A stretch of DNA of 64,000 nucleotides from Paenibacillus sp. J5C2022 (GTDB taxonomy: Bacteria > Bacillota > Bacilli > Paenibacillales > Paenibacillaceae), in assembly GCF_025567625.1 (NCBI RefSeq), contig NZ_JAOQJC010000033.1:1-64000 (forward strand). The letters run 5' to 3'. This document shows, one piece after another, positions 18,451 through 28,900 of the stretch (the stretch's first letter is position 1; the number at the start of each line of letters is the position of its first letter). The notes under the pieces were generated by a model. That model had not been told where the DNA came from and did no database searches. It saw only the letters and a program-made list of their open reading frames with translations. Made by a program: the position numbers and the translations under genes.

Positions 18451-18519
18451 TGGAAAAGTGACCGTTGTACAGGCATCCGGCGCTATGCTGGATGCCTTGT
18501 ATAGCAAGGGGAGGATGTT

Positions 18520-18912
18520 ATGGATTATGCACCAAAACAAATGATCGAGATGAGTGTGGCTTTGCTCATTTTTCTGATGGCTGCAACAAGTGGATTCATT
18601 TTATTTCACACTGGTTCTAGTCTTAATGCACTCACCTATTTATCCGGTGGGGAACAAGACCGTAGTTTGCATCAGACGTATTCTCCGCTGGCAGGTGATG
18701 GCACTCGATCTGGGGCAGAAGTGTTGCATACCATCGCCCGGCTTGAAGAAGGTGATGTAGAAATAATCGTGGATGGTGTTCAGTATGCGCCGCCACTAAA
18801 TCGGGAGTGGCTGCAAGCGGCGAATGTGAATCTGCAAGCCCGCTATGTGCCCACGTATGAACGAAATATGGATGGCGACTTGCAACGGTTGATGGTGAGG
18901 AGCTTGCCATGA
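18520..18912 (+). CDS. Minor pilin-like / TadE-like protein
   Basis: 130 aa with one N-terminal helix (MIEMSVALLIFLMAATSGFI) and a small hydrophilic domain. AGGGGAGG precedes ATG 18520. The stop overlaps the next start by 4 bp (ATGA). It resembles Tad minor pseudopilins by size, topology and position only. Confidence 0.5.
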   Translation: MDYAPKQMIEMSVALLIFLMAATSGFILFHTGSSLNALTYLSGGEQDRSLHQTYSPLAGDGTRSGAEVLHTIARLEEGDVEIIVDGVQYAPPLNREWLQAANVNLQARYVPTYERNMDGDLQRLMVRSLP

Positions 18913-19460
18913 TGAACAGTTTTTTGAAACTATTTGCTGTACTGATCGCTGTGCTGCTGCTCTATCTTTACCCCATTTCGGCTGCATTCGAGCAGCAAGA
19001 CGATATCTCTGAGTTGGTCGCTTTACGCGCAACAACACAATTTGTCGATGCAGTCCGGGATAAGGGCGGTATAACACCGACGATGTACAATGACTTGATG
19101 TCCGCACTTGCAGCGACTGGCAATACGTTTGTGGTAGACATGGAGCATGGAAGTAAGAAGTACGTGCCGGTTTATCTTGATCCAACAAGGCCGGAAACGT
19201 TTCAAAATACGTATGAAATACACTATGATTCCTATTATCAGGCGGATATATTATCTGTGTTGTTTCCGGGTACTTCTGCGGCAAAGGATGATCCCGGTCG
19301 ACGATACCAGATGCATGTAGGTGATCACTTTTCTGTTGTCGTTCGGAATGTTAATCGAACAGCAGGCACCTTGTATTTTGATTTCTTAGCCAACACGATC
19401 AGTCCGAATGAAAAAATAGTCATTCCTTACGGCGGGGTGATAAGAAATGAAGTGGATTGA
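18909..19460 (+). CDS. Minor pilin-like protein
   Basis: 183 aa with one N-terminal hydrophobic helix (LFAVLIAVLLLYLYPISAAF), then an extracytoplasmic domain without recognised motifs. The start is the second of two overlapped ATG positions at 18909 and 18912. Both ends overlap neighbouring genes (4 bp and 14 bp), so it belongs to the pilus operon. Confidence 0.5.
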   Translation: MMNSFLKLFAVLIAVLLLYLYPISAAFEQQDDISELVALRATTQFVDAVRDKGGITPTMYNDLMSALAATGNTFVVDMEHGSKKYVPVYLDPTRPETFQNTYEIHYDSYYQADILSVLFPGTSAAKDDPGRRYQMHVGDHFSVVVRNVNRTAGTLYFDFLANTISPNEKIVIPYGGVIRNEVD

Positions 19461-20436
19461 GTGGGCGATTGTCGGTGTTCTGCTGTTTGTGCCGTTTGCG
19501 ACCATCAACCAAATTGAAACCAAAACGCTTCGTCACATACAGCTTACTGAATTACGATATGATGCCGCATTGGATGCGGCGGTAGACGATGCTGCGAGTA
19601 TGCTGGTTTTGAATGCCAATCAGCGGCAGGAAGCAGAGTACGCATCTGCTAAACGTGTGGCTTTGAACAAGGAGGAAGCGCTGGAAGTCTTTTTCCGAAC
19701 GCTTAATGCCGGTTTTGGTGTAGCTGGCGATCCGGTAGCGCAAGGTGTATTGCACCGCTATGTCCCGGTAATCGTGATTGTTGGTTATGACGGTTTTTAC
19801 GTCTATGCCGAGGATGAATGGACAGGTGCGGATGGGAAAACTGTTCTGAAGTCGGTTTGGGGAATGAAAAAGCCCTATGCCTATACCGATTCGGCAGGCA
19901 ATAGCCTTTCCTTTACGCTCGATCAAGAGGTGCTGGCTTACGATGCGTCAAGCCGTAGCTGGTATGAAGGCTTGCGGCAGGACATTGGACATCAAACGTC
20001 CATTCCACTTTTACAGGACGCGGCATTGTTTGAGCAAGTGCGCCGAAGTACGATTGTACAAGCCATTCAGGATGAGCTGGCCTATCGAATCAACCGTTAC
20101 AATGAGACGGTTTTCAAGAGCGGCTTCTCCTACTCTTTTACCTTGCCGCTCATTTCGGATGAGGAATGGAACAACACGGTGGATGATGTAGGTATGCTGG
20201 CTTTTTTACAAGGGATTCCAATGGGGGCAAAAGTCTATAACAGTTATGCGCTCGGTGGAAGTCGTGTGATGAAACGTGCAGATATTATCGGGGCTAAAAA
20301 GGGAAATATGAAAGTGTATTACCGCAGTTCATGTAGGTATTCGTATCCGATCGAAGAAACGTTTTCCAGTGAAAAGGCGGCCGCCGAAAAAGGTTATATG
20401 CCGCTTGTCTGTCCCTTATCACTTGCCCATAGATAG
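19447..20436 (+). CDS. Secreted/membrane-anchored pilus-operon protein
   Basis: 329 aa with one N-terminal helix (WAIVGVLLFVPFATINQI) and a long outside domain. YDAALDAAVDDAASMLVL resembles the helical stalk of TadE/TadF-like pseudopilins. It is larger than usual minor pilins and could be a tip or assembly subunit. The start lies 14 bp inside the previous gene with GGCGGGGTG upstream. Confidence 0.5.
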   Translation: MKWIEWAIVGVLLFVPFATINQIETKTLRHIQLTELRYDAALDAAVDDAASMLVLNANQRQEAEYASAKRVALNKEEALEVFFRTLNAGFGVAGDPVAQGVLHRYVPVIVIVGYDGFYVYAEDEWTGADGKTVLKSVWGMKKPYAYTDSAGNSLSFTLDQEVLAYDASSRSWYEGLRQDIGHQTSIPLLQDAALFEQVRRSTIVQAIQDELAYRINRYNETVFKSGFSYSFTLPLISDEEWNNTVDDVGMLAFLQGIPMGAKVYNSYALGGSRVMKRADIIGAKKGNMKVYYRSSCRYSYPIEETFSSEKAAAEKGYMPLVCPLSLAHR

Positions 20437-20551
20437 ATAGAGTATAAGGCTTGTTGAGACAGTGGACATATTGCTGAATCGGTTTTATGATGTTGACAAC
20501 AGACAGGTTAATCTTCCAAGGCTATTATTCGATTTGAGAGGAGCAAAGAAT

Positions 20552-21658
20552 ATGAAAAGATGGGTTTGTGCAGGACTTATTACGCTGCTGATTTTTAGTT
20601 TATTTAGTGTAACTGCGAGCGCTGCAAGCCGTCCTCCATCGTATGTCAGTGTCGTGTTGGACGGACAAAAATTCTGGTTTCCCGATGCACAAGCATTTAT
20701 AGATGAAAATGGGCGGACACTTGTGCCAGTGCGCTTTATTGCCGAATCGCTCGGCGCAAAGGTCGGATGGGAATCCAAAAATCAGACGATCCCGATTGAG
20801 CGAAGCGATCAGTCCATCATCTTGACGATTGGTAGTAACTTGGCAACGGTGAATGGTAAGGAAATCGCATTTGATACGAAAGCGATTTTGAGCGGCGGTC
20901 GGACGTTTGTTCCGCTCCGCTTTGTGAGCGAAGTGTTGGGAGCAATAGTAGAATGGGACAATCCTACATCGACAGTATTCATCTTTACTAAGGAAGATGC
21001 AACTGGCGAGTATGATGAATGGGGCCGTCTTATTCGCACAACCAATTTGCCGAAGAACGCGAAGGACTATCCTTATATTTTGGCAGATGTATCAAATGAA
21101 ATGTATGAAATGGGCTATCCGTATGCGAGGCCTGGTCGAAGCAAAGTGGCTACTGAACTGTACACTAACGAACCGGAATACAATAAGGGCAATATAGACA
21201 TATGGATGAAGCGTTTGAAAACATTCGGCGCGCTTTGGTTGAACGTCGATTACAAAACAATTGACGATACATGGGCTAAAGCTGTGTTGGATACGAAGAT
21301 GAGAAACTCTGATGCGGAATTGAAGTATATTCGTGAATATGTAGATTGGGTTAAAAAAAACCAAATTCAAATCATCGGCTACTTAGACCCAGAGCCATCT
21401 ATGATTTTTCATGACGGGTTCGGATCGGATCATATTCGCACCAAGTTTCGAATACAATTCATTTCTTTTCAAAAGCCTGAGCGTTTAATTTATGATGAAT
21501 GGTTTCCGCAGAATGCCGATTTTGAAAAAAAGGTGTGGTATGAAGGATATACAGACATTAAGATGGCAACGAATGTTGGCGGCGATTGGGGAAGCACATT
21601 AAAAGTTTCTCCTGCGGCAAGTTTGTTTTATAACCACACCATTTCAAAGGTGGAATGA
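20552..21658 (+). CDS. Secreted protein with copper-amine-oxidase N-terminal-like domain
   Basis: 368 aa. A signal peptide (WVCAGLITLLIFSLFSVTASA) is cleaved near residue 25. Residues of about 30-150 match the Copper_amine_oxidN repeat: GRTLVPVRFIAESLGAKVGW and GRTFVPLRFVSEVLGA are the two typical copies. In Paenibacillaceae this domain is a surface or cell-wall module, not an oxidase. The C-terminal 200 residues are unrecognised. The start is ATG 20552 with AGGAGC upstream; the longer frame from 20462 has no ribosome binding site. Confidence 0.8.
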   Translation: MKRWVCAGLITLLIFSLFSVTASAASRPPSYVSVVLDGQKFWFPDAQAFIDENGRTLVPVRFIAESLGAKVGWESKNQTIPIERSDQSIILTIGSNLATVNGKEIAFDTKAILSGGRTFVPLRFVSEVLGAIVEWDNPTSTVFIFTKEDATGEYDEWGRLIRTTNLPKNAKDYPYILADVSNEMYEMGYPYARPGRSKVATELYTNEPEYNKGNIDIWMKRLKTFGALWLNVDYKTIDDTWAKAVLDTKMRNSDAELKYIREYVDWVKKNQIQIIGYLDPEPSMIFHDGFGSDHIRTKFRIQFISFQKPERLIYDEWFPQNADFEKKVWYEGYTDIKMATNVGGDWGSTLKVSPAASLFYNHTISKVE

Positions 21659-21661
21659 TCT

Positions 21662-24600
21662 ATGAACAGTATAAAACTTTATAAACGTGTATTGTGTATG
21701 CTACTGGCATGCACTTTTTTTATGCCTTTTATTGTGGTGCAACCAGCCAATGCCGCTGCTCCGCAAATTATCATACGCGATGGCATGATACAGTTTGAAA
21801 TTACAAGCACGGCAGCAAGCACCTCCATTCGTTATCGAACAGTAGGTTGGGTCGTCACCAGGGATCAAGTTTGTACGGCGACTTTACCTAAACAGTGCAG
21901 TGATCCGCGCAGCAAGCCGCATGCGCTATTTTTGGACCAAGAAGTGCAGCACACTGGGCAGCATCCCAATCCCCCGATACCGGGGCAACCGCTGACATCG
22001 TATTACGAGATATCCGAAGATGTGGTTACGCAGCGGCTATGGCAGGCTGGCATGGACGGCATTCAAGATAACGATAATCTTTACTTTTACGCTGTGATGG
22101 TTTCGATTAATGGGGATGGTTCCGTTCGGAAAGGTCCCTTTTATACCTTATCTGGTATTAAGCAAGCTGAAGATTGGCGAGTTCCAGATGATCTGGATGA
22201 TTACTTTGGCTTACACATCCCTTACCGCAGTGCCAACTTTCCGGTCGATGTCATCGCCAAGACGGTGAGTGGACGGGTAATCAATCAATCAGATGTGACC
22301 TATCATAAGGGGAAGTACAAGATCGGCGAAACGATCAATCATGAATTTCCAGCAACGATTGAGGACGGTGGCAAAACGTACTCGATTGTCCGTTCCTATT
22401 TATCTCCCAAGCAGGATGTTACGCAGAAAAACTGGTTGCAGGAAGATCCGGCAACCAATGATAAAGTGCGCATTCGCAGCTTTACAGTTGCATTGGGAGG
22501 AACAGATGCGATTGCCGAATATGTGGAACATAATCCAGTTAAGGCTATTTATCAAAAAGAAGATGGCACGAAGCTCAAGGAACTGGACAAAGGTGTCTTT
22601 TCAACCGGAGATGAAGCCAATCATACCTTTGAAGCGACCCTTACAAATGCCGGGCAGACGTATGAAATCATCCGCTCCTACATTACCAATAACAACAAAC
22701 CGGATGAACAGAATTTCGTTCAGGAAAAAGGAGACACGAAACTGCGGGAACGTTCTATTTTGGTAGGAACGGGCGGTTCCAACTTTATCGGGATATATAA
22801 AATACCTTCTCCGGTTACGGTAACGTCTCGAATCGAGGCACAAAGCTCAGTTGATTCCTCGGTCACCACGGTAGACGGGACTTTTATTTTTGAAGCAAAA
22901 TCACAGCAACCATTGAAATCTTATGAAATTACAAAAATAGAGAATGCAACGCTAGCCGTATCCAGCGATAAGTCGGGTACACTAAGCGGTCGTTCTGCTC
23001 AAAAGTCATTTCCAATCAAGATTCCGTTTGCTTCCGGCTCCAATGTTACCGTCAAAATCACTGTTGTCGTGAAAGATACAAGCGATCAGTCGGGAGATTC
23101 AACCGCTGTTCATACGGTGAATAAGGGAGGCGGTAACGGCGGAGAAACGATGCCGGGCGGATCTCAGGAGTCGGCAATGATGGATGCTGGTGCGTCTGCC
23201 GTTATTAAGGCTGATGCACGAGGAGCCGAACGATTCGATGTGCAACAGGGTATCCCTACATCCGAAAGTTTATATGTAAATGCGACAGCCAAATCGTATT
23301 TATTCCGTAACAAGTTTACGGAAGTAAAAGGTACAAAGACGTACCCGATTACGGTTAGCCGTACCTACTCGCTTCGCTGGACTGAATATATTTCTGGTCC
23401 ACCAGATGCTGATGGACATCCGACAACGATTCCGATTTCACGATCTGATTCGCAGACCGTGACACAAAATTACACGATTGAGCGCAAATACAACTATTGG
23501 ACGATTCAAAATTTGGAGGTATACGGCATTCAAAAAGCGGCCTTCGCCAATTATGCCTTGCCATCAGGAACGGTGACGTTAGAGCCGAATAGCTACACGC
23601 CACCATCGGTTACCGCTACGCACGATGCGTCCATCAACGCTCATATTGTTGATCCGGTTTATGCTAACGTCACACTTTCCGGCCAAACGGTTCAAGGTGG
23701 GTCTAGTCGCCCATCCGTTCCGAATGAAAATTGGAAGAACGAGGCCGAAAAAGCGATTGGCAAAATCAAAGTGAAAAATGATTCGTTGATTTTTAATGGA
23801 CAGACGATTATGGATAATCGGACGGTGGAGGAAACCGCCCCGGCTCCAGGGACGATTCCAGCCCCGCCAACCATCGGTCAGAATGTCCTATATGGCAGTG
23901 GTTATTTGATTGATGCAGCAAAAAGCAACAAAGCCAATCAATCCAGTACTGGGACGATCCACTATTCACCCATCAAAGGTATAGGAGGAGGACAAAACCA
24001 GAGCTTTGCGATAAGTGGCATCAATCCAGTGACGGTGCATACGCCTGTTGTGAATCAGGCATCCGTATCCGATGATCGGGCGCATAATCAGAAAACACAG
24101 CCCACTGCCGGACGGTCGGCGCTTATACTCGATAGGCCATTCACAATCACGATTCCGACCAACGGCCGACACAAGAGCATCAAGGGATATGGAAATCGGG
24201 ATTACGCCAAATACATGAAAGATAAGCAAGTTCGGTTTCCGTTTGATGTATACCGAACAGACCGAACCACATTTATTCCGAAAGACACATGGGTATCTGT
24301 TCCGGTCAGCCAGACGCAGATAATTTTTTATTTGCCCGTCTGGGTGGATGAGGGGAACTATGATGTGCTGTTTCGTACGATTGCCGAGAACAGTCCAGCA
24401 TCTTTTACATCGCAGCCCAATGCCAATCTCGACTTATCACATCATGTCGCTACGCAGGTTGTACCCGTCGAGGTCATTGGTCGTTTGTACGACTTCCATA
24501 TAACCGATATTGCTGACTACCAGTGGGAAACTGTATTTCGTACACAAACAGGTAGCGCCACGCCGACAGGAAAAGCTTTTTGGGTTGGCATGAATGGCAT

Positions 24601-25495
24601 AGATGGTGCGCCACGCGGCAACTCCGCTCCTTATGTGTTGCCGATTCGACCGGGCAGTCACCCTGATAGTGGCAAGAAAAATGTAGCTGTTAAAACAGGC
24701 TATCACTTCAAATTTGAAGTCAAAACGCTCGGCAACATGTTTGGCGCGGGCGACGGTGTGAGGATTACGCCTACTTTTTACTTCGTTGACAAGCAGGGGA
24801 AAAACCGGCAACAGGTGGATTTGTATTATCATTCGGGCAATAAGCGGTTTATTCGGATCGGTTCCACGGAAGATACCGAGCAGCGGTTGGTGACGCTGGA
24901 TACCCGTCTGCGCAATGTGTCGCAGCAAGAGCTAACGAATACAGCCAGATCACAGTGGAGTCTGAACGGTTCGTCGGGCAGTCAGGCGTCGTATGTACAA
25001 CAATATTTAAAAGACGCTGCACAAAAGCAAATTTTAACCGGAGGTTATGATGGGCTATTGCTGCCGTCGCAACTTCGTACCTTTGTCGGAAGTATGAATG
25101 TGCCTTCCGGTGTTAATGCTGCTCGTGCCAATGCTGCCGTTCAGAAGTGGTACGGAGAATACAGCTTGCCTGCTGCGCCATATGCCGTGCCGAAAGGATT
25201 TAATCTGGCTGAATATGGTCGCAAAAATCGGCTGGATGATAAGTCGCCTATTTTTTTGAAGGACGGATATATCATCGTCAATTTCAAGATTGAAACGATT
25301 CGCAATCGAGAAATAAATAATCCATATTTGCAATACATTCACGCGCCGCTGAACAATCAATGGCAGATGGAAGGGTTTAAACGCAGCTTTGTTGACCCAT
25401 TCGGCAACACGTTTGCCCCCATGGATGGCGATGTTGTGCTATATCATGCCGACTTGTCCAGCTATGACGATTTTGGAACAGGAGGCACTCACTAA
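21662..25495 (+). CDS. Large secreted surface protein with MucBP-like repeats
   Basis: 1277 aa. A signal peptide at residues 1 to about 31 ends in QPANA. Two related repeats of about 90 aa lie at about 195-290 and 292-380, each with YHKGKYKIGETINHEF / FSTGDEANHTFEA and Y-x-I-[VI]-R-S-Y; they resemble MucBP-type adhesion repeats. Beta-rich segments follow. It may belong to DUF5704-type proteins of Paenibacillus. There is no LPxTG or SLH anchor. It starts 3 bp after the previous gene. A role as pilus-associated adhesin is inferred from position. Confidence 0.65.
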   Translation: MNSIKLYKRVLCMLLACTFFMPFIVVQPANAAAPQIIIRDGMIQFEITSTAASTSIRYRTVGWVVTRDQVCTATLPKQCSDPRSKPHALFLDQEVQHTGQHPNPPIPGQPLTSYYEISEDVVTQRLWQAGMDGIQDNDNLYFYAVMVSINGDGSVRKGPFYTLSGIKQAEDWRVPDDLDDYFGLHIPYRSANFPVDVIAKTVSGRVINQSDVTYHKGKYKIGETINHEFPATIEDGGKTYSIVRSYLSPKQDVTQKNWLQEDPATNDKVRIRSFTVALGGTDAIAEYVEHNPVKAIYQKEDGTKLKELDKGVFSTGDEANHTFEATLTNAGQTYEIIRSYITNNNKPDEQNFVQEKGDTKLRERSILVGTGGSNFIGIYKIPSPVTVTSRIEAQSSVDSSVTTVDGTFIFEAKSQQPLKSYEITKIENATLAVSSDKSGTLSGRSAQKSFPIKIPFASGSNVTVKITVVVKDTSDQSGDSTAVHTVNKGGGNGGETMPGGSQESAMMDAGASAVIKADARGAERFDVQQGIPTSESLYVNATAKSYLFRNKFTEVKGTKTYPITVSRTYSLRWTEYISGPPDADGHPTTIPISRSDSQTVTQNYTIERKYNYWTIQNLEVYGIQKAAFANYALPSGTVTLEPNSYTPPSVTATHDASINAHIVDPVYANVTLSGQTVQGGSSRPSVPNENWKNEAEKAIGKIKVKNDSLIFNGQTIMDNRTVEETAPAPGTIPAPPTIGQNVLYGSGYLIDAAKSNKANQSSTGTIHYSPIKGIGGGQNQSFAISGINPVTVHTPVVNQASVSDDRAHNQKTQPTAGRSALILDRPFTITIPTNGRHKSIKGYGNRDYAKYMKDKQVRFPFDVYRTDRTTFIPKDTWVSVPVSQTQIIFYLPVWVDEGNYDVLFRTIAENSPASFTSQPNANLDLSHHVATQVVPVEVIGRLYDFHITDIADYQWETVFRTQTGSATPTGKAFWVGMNGIDGAPRGNSAPYVLPIRPGSHPDSGKKNVAVKTGYHFKFEVKTLGNMFGAGDGVRITPTFYFVDKQGKNRQQVDLYYHSGNKRFIRIGSTEDTEQRLVTLDTRLRNVSQQELTNTARSQWSLNGSSGSQASYVQQYLKDAAQKQILTGGYDGLLLPSQLRTFVGSMNVPSGVNAARANAAVQKWYGEYSLPAAPYAVPKGFNLAEYGRKNRLDDKSPIFLKDGYIIVNFKIETIRNREINNPYLQYIHAPLNNQWQMEGFKRSFVDPFGNTFAPMDGDVVLYHADLSSYDDFGTGGTH

Positions 25496-25658
25496 ATTCA
25501 CCAGCCGAGAGGAACAGGCATGTTTGGGGGTGACGACTTTTATTTGTTTTACTCCGTCCGTCCCGAGCACCTGACGAAGCAGTAGTGACAGAGGCCCGTA
25601 ACTCGGACGACTATGTCAAAGGAAAAAAAGAACTTGGAACGATAGGAGGAAAAAGCCG

Positions 25659-25925
25659 ATGAATGATCTCACCCGCTATAGGCTATTGGCCGAGGTAGCG
25701 GTTCCTCCTGCTGCGAAGTTATTATACAGCTATTTGCTGGATCGCGCAGGCGGGAGAAACGGTGTGGTGCAACTGTCTTCAAGGCGGTTGGCAGCGGAAG
25801 TGGGCTTGTCTCCTTCCGCCGTGCGTCGTAATTTGCACCGTTTGCTACAAAATGGTCTTATTCAACTGACAGCTCGATATTCGGTGGAAGGTATTCGCCT
25901 GACTAATCAAATTACGCTTTTGTAA
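25659..25925 (+). CDS. Small winged-helix / helix-turn-helix protein
   Basis: 88 aa. YLLDRAGGRNGVVQLSSRRL then AAEVGLSPSAVRRNLHRLLQ is a clear winged helix-turn-helix (helices 2 and 3). It resembles the N-terminal replication initiator-like or GntR/MarR-like wHTH modules of element proteins. AGGAGG precedes ATG 25659. It is 13 bp ahead of the giant helicase gene, suggesting a regulator or loader for it. Confidence 0.7.
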   Translation: MNDLTRYRLLAEVAVPPAAKLLYSYLLDRAGGRNGVVQLSSRRLAAEVGLSPSAVRRNLHRLLQNGLIQLTARYSVEGIRLTNQITLL

Positions 25926-25938
25926 AGGAGGTGCTCTC

Positions 25939-28900
25939 GTGACAGCCAAGTTGCAACGCATCGTTGAACTGGCGACTAGCACAGCTCGTGCGGTGGCTGA
26001 TCAACCCCAGGAATGGGCGAGTTTTTTGCAAACAGCAGCATGGAACTACAAATATCCGTTTCAAGATCAACTGTTGATTTACGCCCAACGTTCTGACGCG
26101 ACGGCTTGCGCGCCGATAGATGTTTGGAACAAACGGCTGGATCGCTGGGTTAAACGCGGTGCAAAAGGGATTGCTTTGATCGAAGATCGGGGCAATCACC
26201 TCAGTCTGCGTCATGTGTTCGATGTGTCGGATACTCAGAGCAGAACACAGCAACCCATATCGCTATGGCGTTTGCAGGATAGCGACACAGATGCTGTGAT
26301 CGAAACGATGGAAAATGCGTTCGGCATGGCGGACGAAATCAGAACACATGCGGATCTGCCCGCTGCGATTCTGGCTGCTGCACGGAATGCAGTAGAGGAC
26401 AATAGTGCGGATTATGTGGCGGAGTTGATGAAGGAACGGGAACACAGTTTACTTGACGATTTGGACATTCCGCATGTGGAACTGTTGTTTAAGCAAACAG
26501 CCGAAACGTCTGTTGCTTACATGACGCTGACTCGTTGCGGATTGAATCCCGAACATTACATCAGTATTGAGGATTTATCCAGTATCGGATACTTTAATTC
26601 GCTTCCTGCACTGTCCCATTTGGGCGCAGCGATCAGTGATGTGTCCGAGATGATGTTACGGGAAGTGGAATCGACCGTCCGAGCGTTACGCCGAGAAACC
26701 CAGCGGGTAGATAAGAGGCATTCGGCTCATACCCTTGCAAGACCCGATTCCTTATCGCACAATGAAGCTACCTTACAAGAAAGGAACGATGAACATGGAA
26801 CTGACCTACACGCCGCAGGGGGATTACCTGCTGCCCGACCTAACGTTGAGCGAGGCGGCGATGCCGATCGGGAAATACGGGATGTTACGCAAGGCATTTC
26901 TGAAAACCGAACGCAAAGGGATGTACGCTCATCTGATGTTGACGGAACAACTAAACCACTATCTGACAGACATCGACCGGACAGCGCGGGAACAAATCGA
27001 ACAGACGATGCAGGAACTGCTTCGACTGAATCCAGCACCGGACAAGGCGAGCGATCCGCTGGCCTGGACGGGACACATGAACAACCTGAAACGACAAGCG
27101 GAGGAACTGATTCTCACGGAACTGATCTATCATTAAAATGGTATGACCGGGAAACGGAGGACAAAAGTCTTCCGTTTTTTCATGACCAAGCCATCATCAA
27201 CGACATGCTCCGAACCGCACCGCTACGGGAGAGTAAGGCGGACATCGCAACGTATTTTCATGACCATGAGGACGAGCGCGAGCGCCTGCTATATGTGCGC
27301 GGTCTTTTTCCGGCAGGCATCACCGAACTGAACCTTGATGAGGACGTGCAGGTTGGGTTTGAACCGTACCGCAATGTGCTTCATCTTTGGACGGGTACAG
27401 CAGATGAGCGCACAGCGCAAAGCTATTACGATTGGGGCGTTATTACCGGGCATCTTGCGAGCATGATCCTATTAAACGAATTTGACATATCAAGGGGATT
27501 GGAAACTTCTATCCAGCAGCAAACGCTATGGATGGAACAAGCGGAAGCCGATAAAGCTTCCGCTTTTTTAATGCCGCAAGCGGTTATCGACGCTATATTG
27601 CAAAGCGGCAGCGGATTTGAGCATGGCAAGTATCGGATTGCACTGCATTTCCAACAATCATTGTCCGCACAGGAGAATGCTGATTTCCTAAAACGGGAAT
27701 ATGGAATCGGTGGGCGTCTCCCGGCGTTGACCGGCACAGATATTCATGAAAATCATGATAGTAAAGGCATCACACTAACGCGCGGCTCGATCATGAACCC
27801 GGATGCTCGGGTAGTACTACCGTGGATGAAGGTGCAGAAACGTATCGGTGAACTGTTGGAAGCAGGACGTTATTTGAATCGACAGGAAACGGAGCGATTG
27901 CCCGCCTACGCGGAGAAGCAAGAAGAAGAACGATTACAGCGTGCAGCCGAGACAGCAAGAAGGAATCAAACAGAGGCGGATGAGCCGCCATCGGAGGAGC
28001 ATCCCGAGTTGGATGAGCCATCTGAACCGAAACAAATACCTCTGAACCGGGAGCGAGCGCGATACGGTTATGATGTGGGCAGTATCGTCTGGATCGGTGC
28101 AGACGAATATGAAATTGTGCAACTGACACCTCAAATAGTGGTGCTGCAAGATCGGCAGTTTCCACTGTTTATTAAAGAATGGGATATCCGAGATTTTGAA
28201 CGAATACTGCGTGAAAATCCGTTGAACGATCATCTGATTACCGGGGAACTGGAACTTGCAGACGAAGCGACACGGGAAGAAGCGGAAGATGCATATTTAC
28301 CGGATGAGTCTGCAATAAACGTGCTAGGGCCAGCAACGCAACCAGCCAATGTTCCTGACCATTCCCCTACTCTTGTTACCCGTCATCCTGTGCCAGTCCC
28401 CCCACCTGCTCCGGCAGTCAATTACCGTATCATCGACGATGAACTGGGACATGGCGGTGCAAAAACGAAGTTCAAATGGAATATAGAAGCGATTCGATTG
28501 TTGAACGGGTTAGAGCAGGAGCAGCGGCAAGCGACAGCGGATGAGCAGGCGGTATTAGCGCGATATGTCGGATGGGGCGGCATACCGCAAGCGTTCGATG
28601 ATGCGAACACTGGGTGGGCAGCCGAATATGAGGAACTGAAAGCATTGCTCGCGCCAGAGGAATATGCGTCCGCTCGCGCATCAACACTGAATGCCCACTA
28701 TACGTCTCCGACCGTCATCAAGGCGATGTACGACTGTCTGGAAAACATGGGCTTTCGTAGTGGTAATATTTTAGAGCCTTCTTGTGGCATCGGCCATTTT
28801 TTCGGTTTAGTGCCGGAGTCGTTCAAAGACTCGCGGCTGTTTGGCGTGGAATTGGACAGCGTGACAGGGCAAATTGCCAAGCAATTATACCCACAGGCAT

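Noticed and set aside
25520..25585. 21-codon open frame with a reasonable ribosome binding site after the surface protein gene
   Set aside because: It is too short to support and has no recognised family. A peptide gene cannot be excluded.
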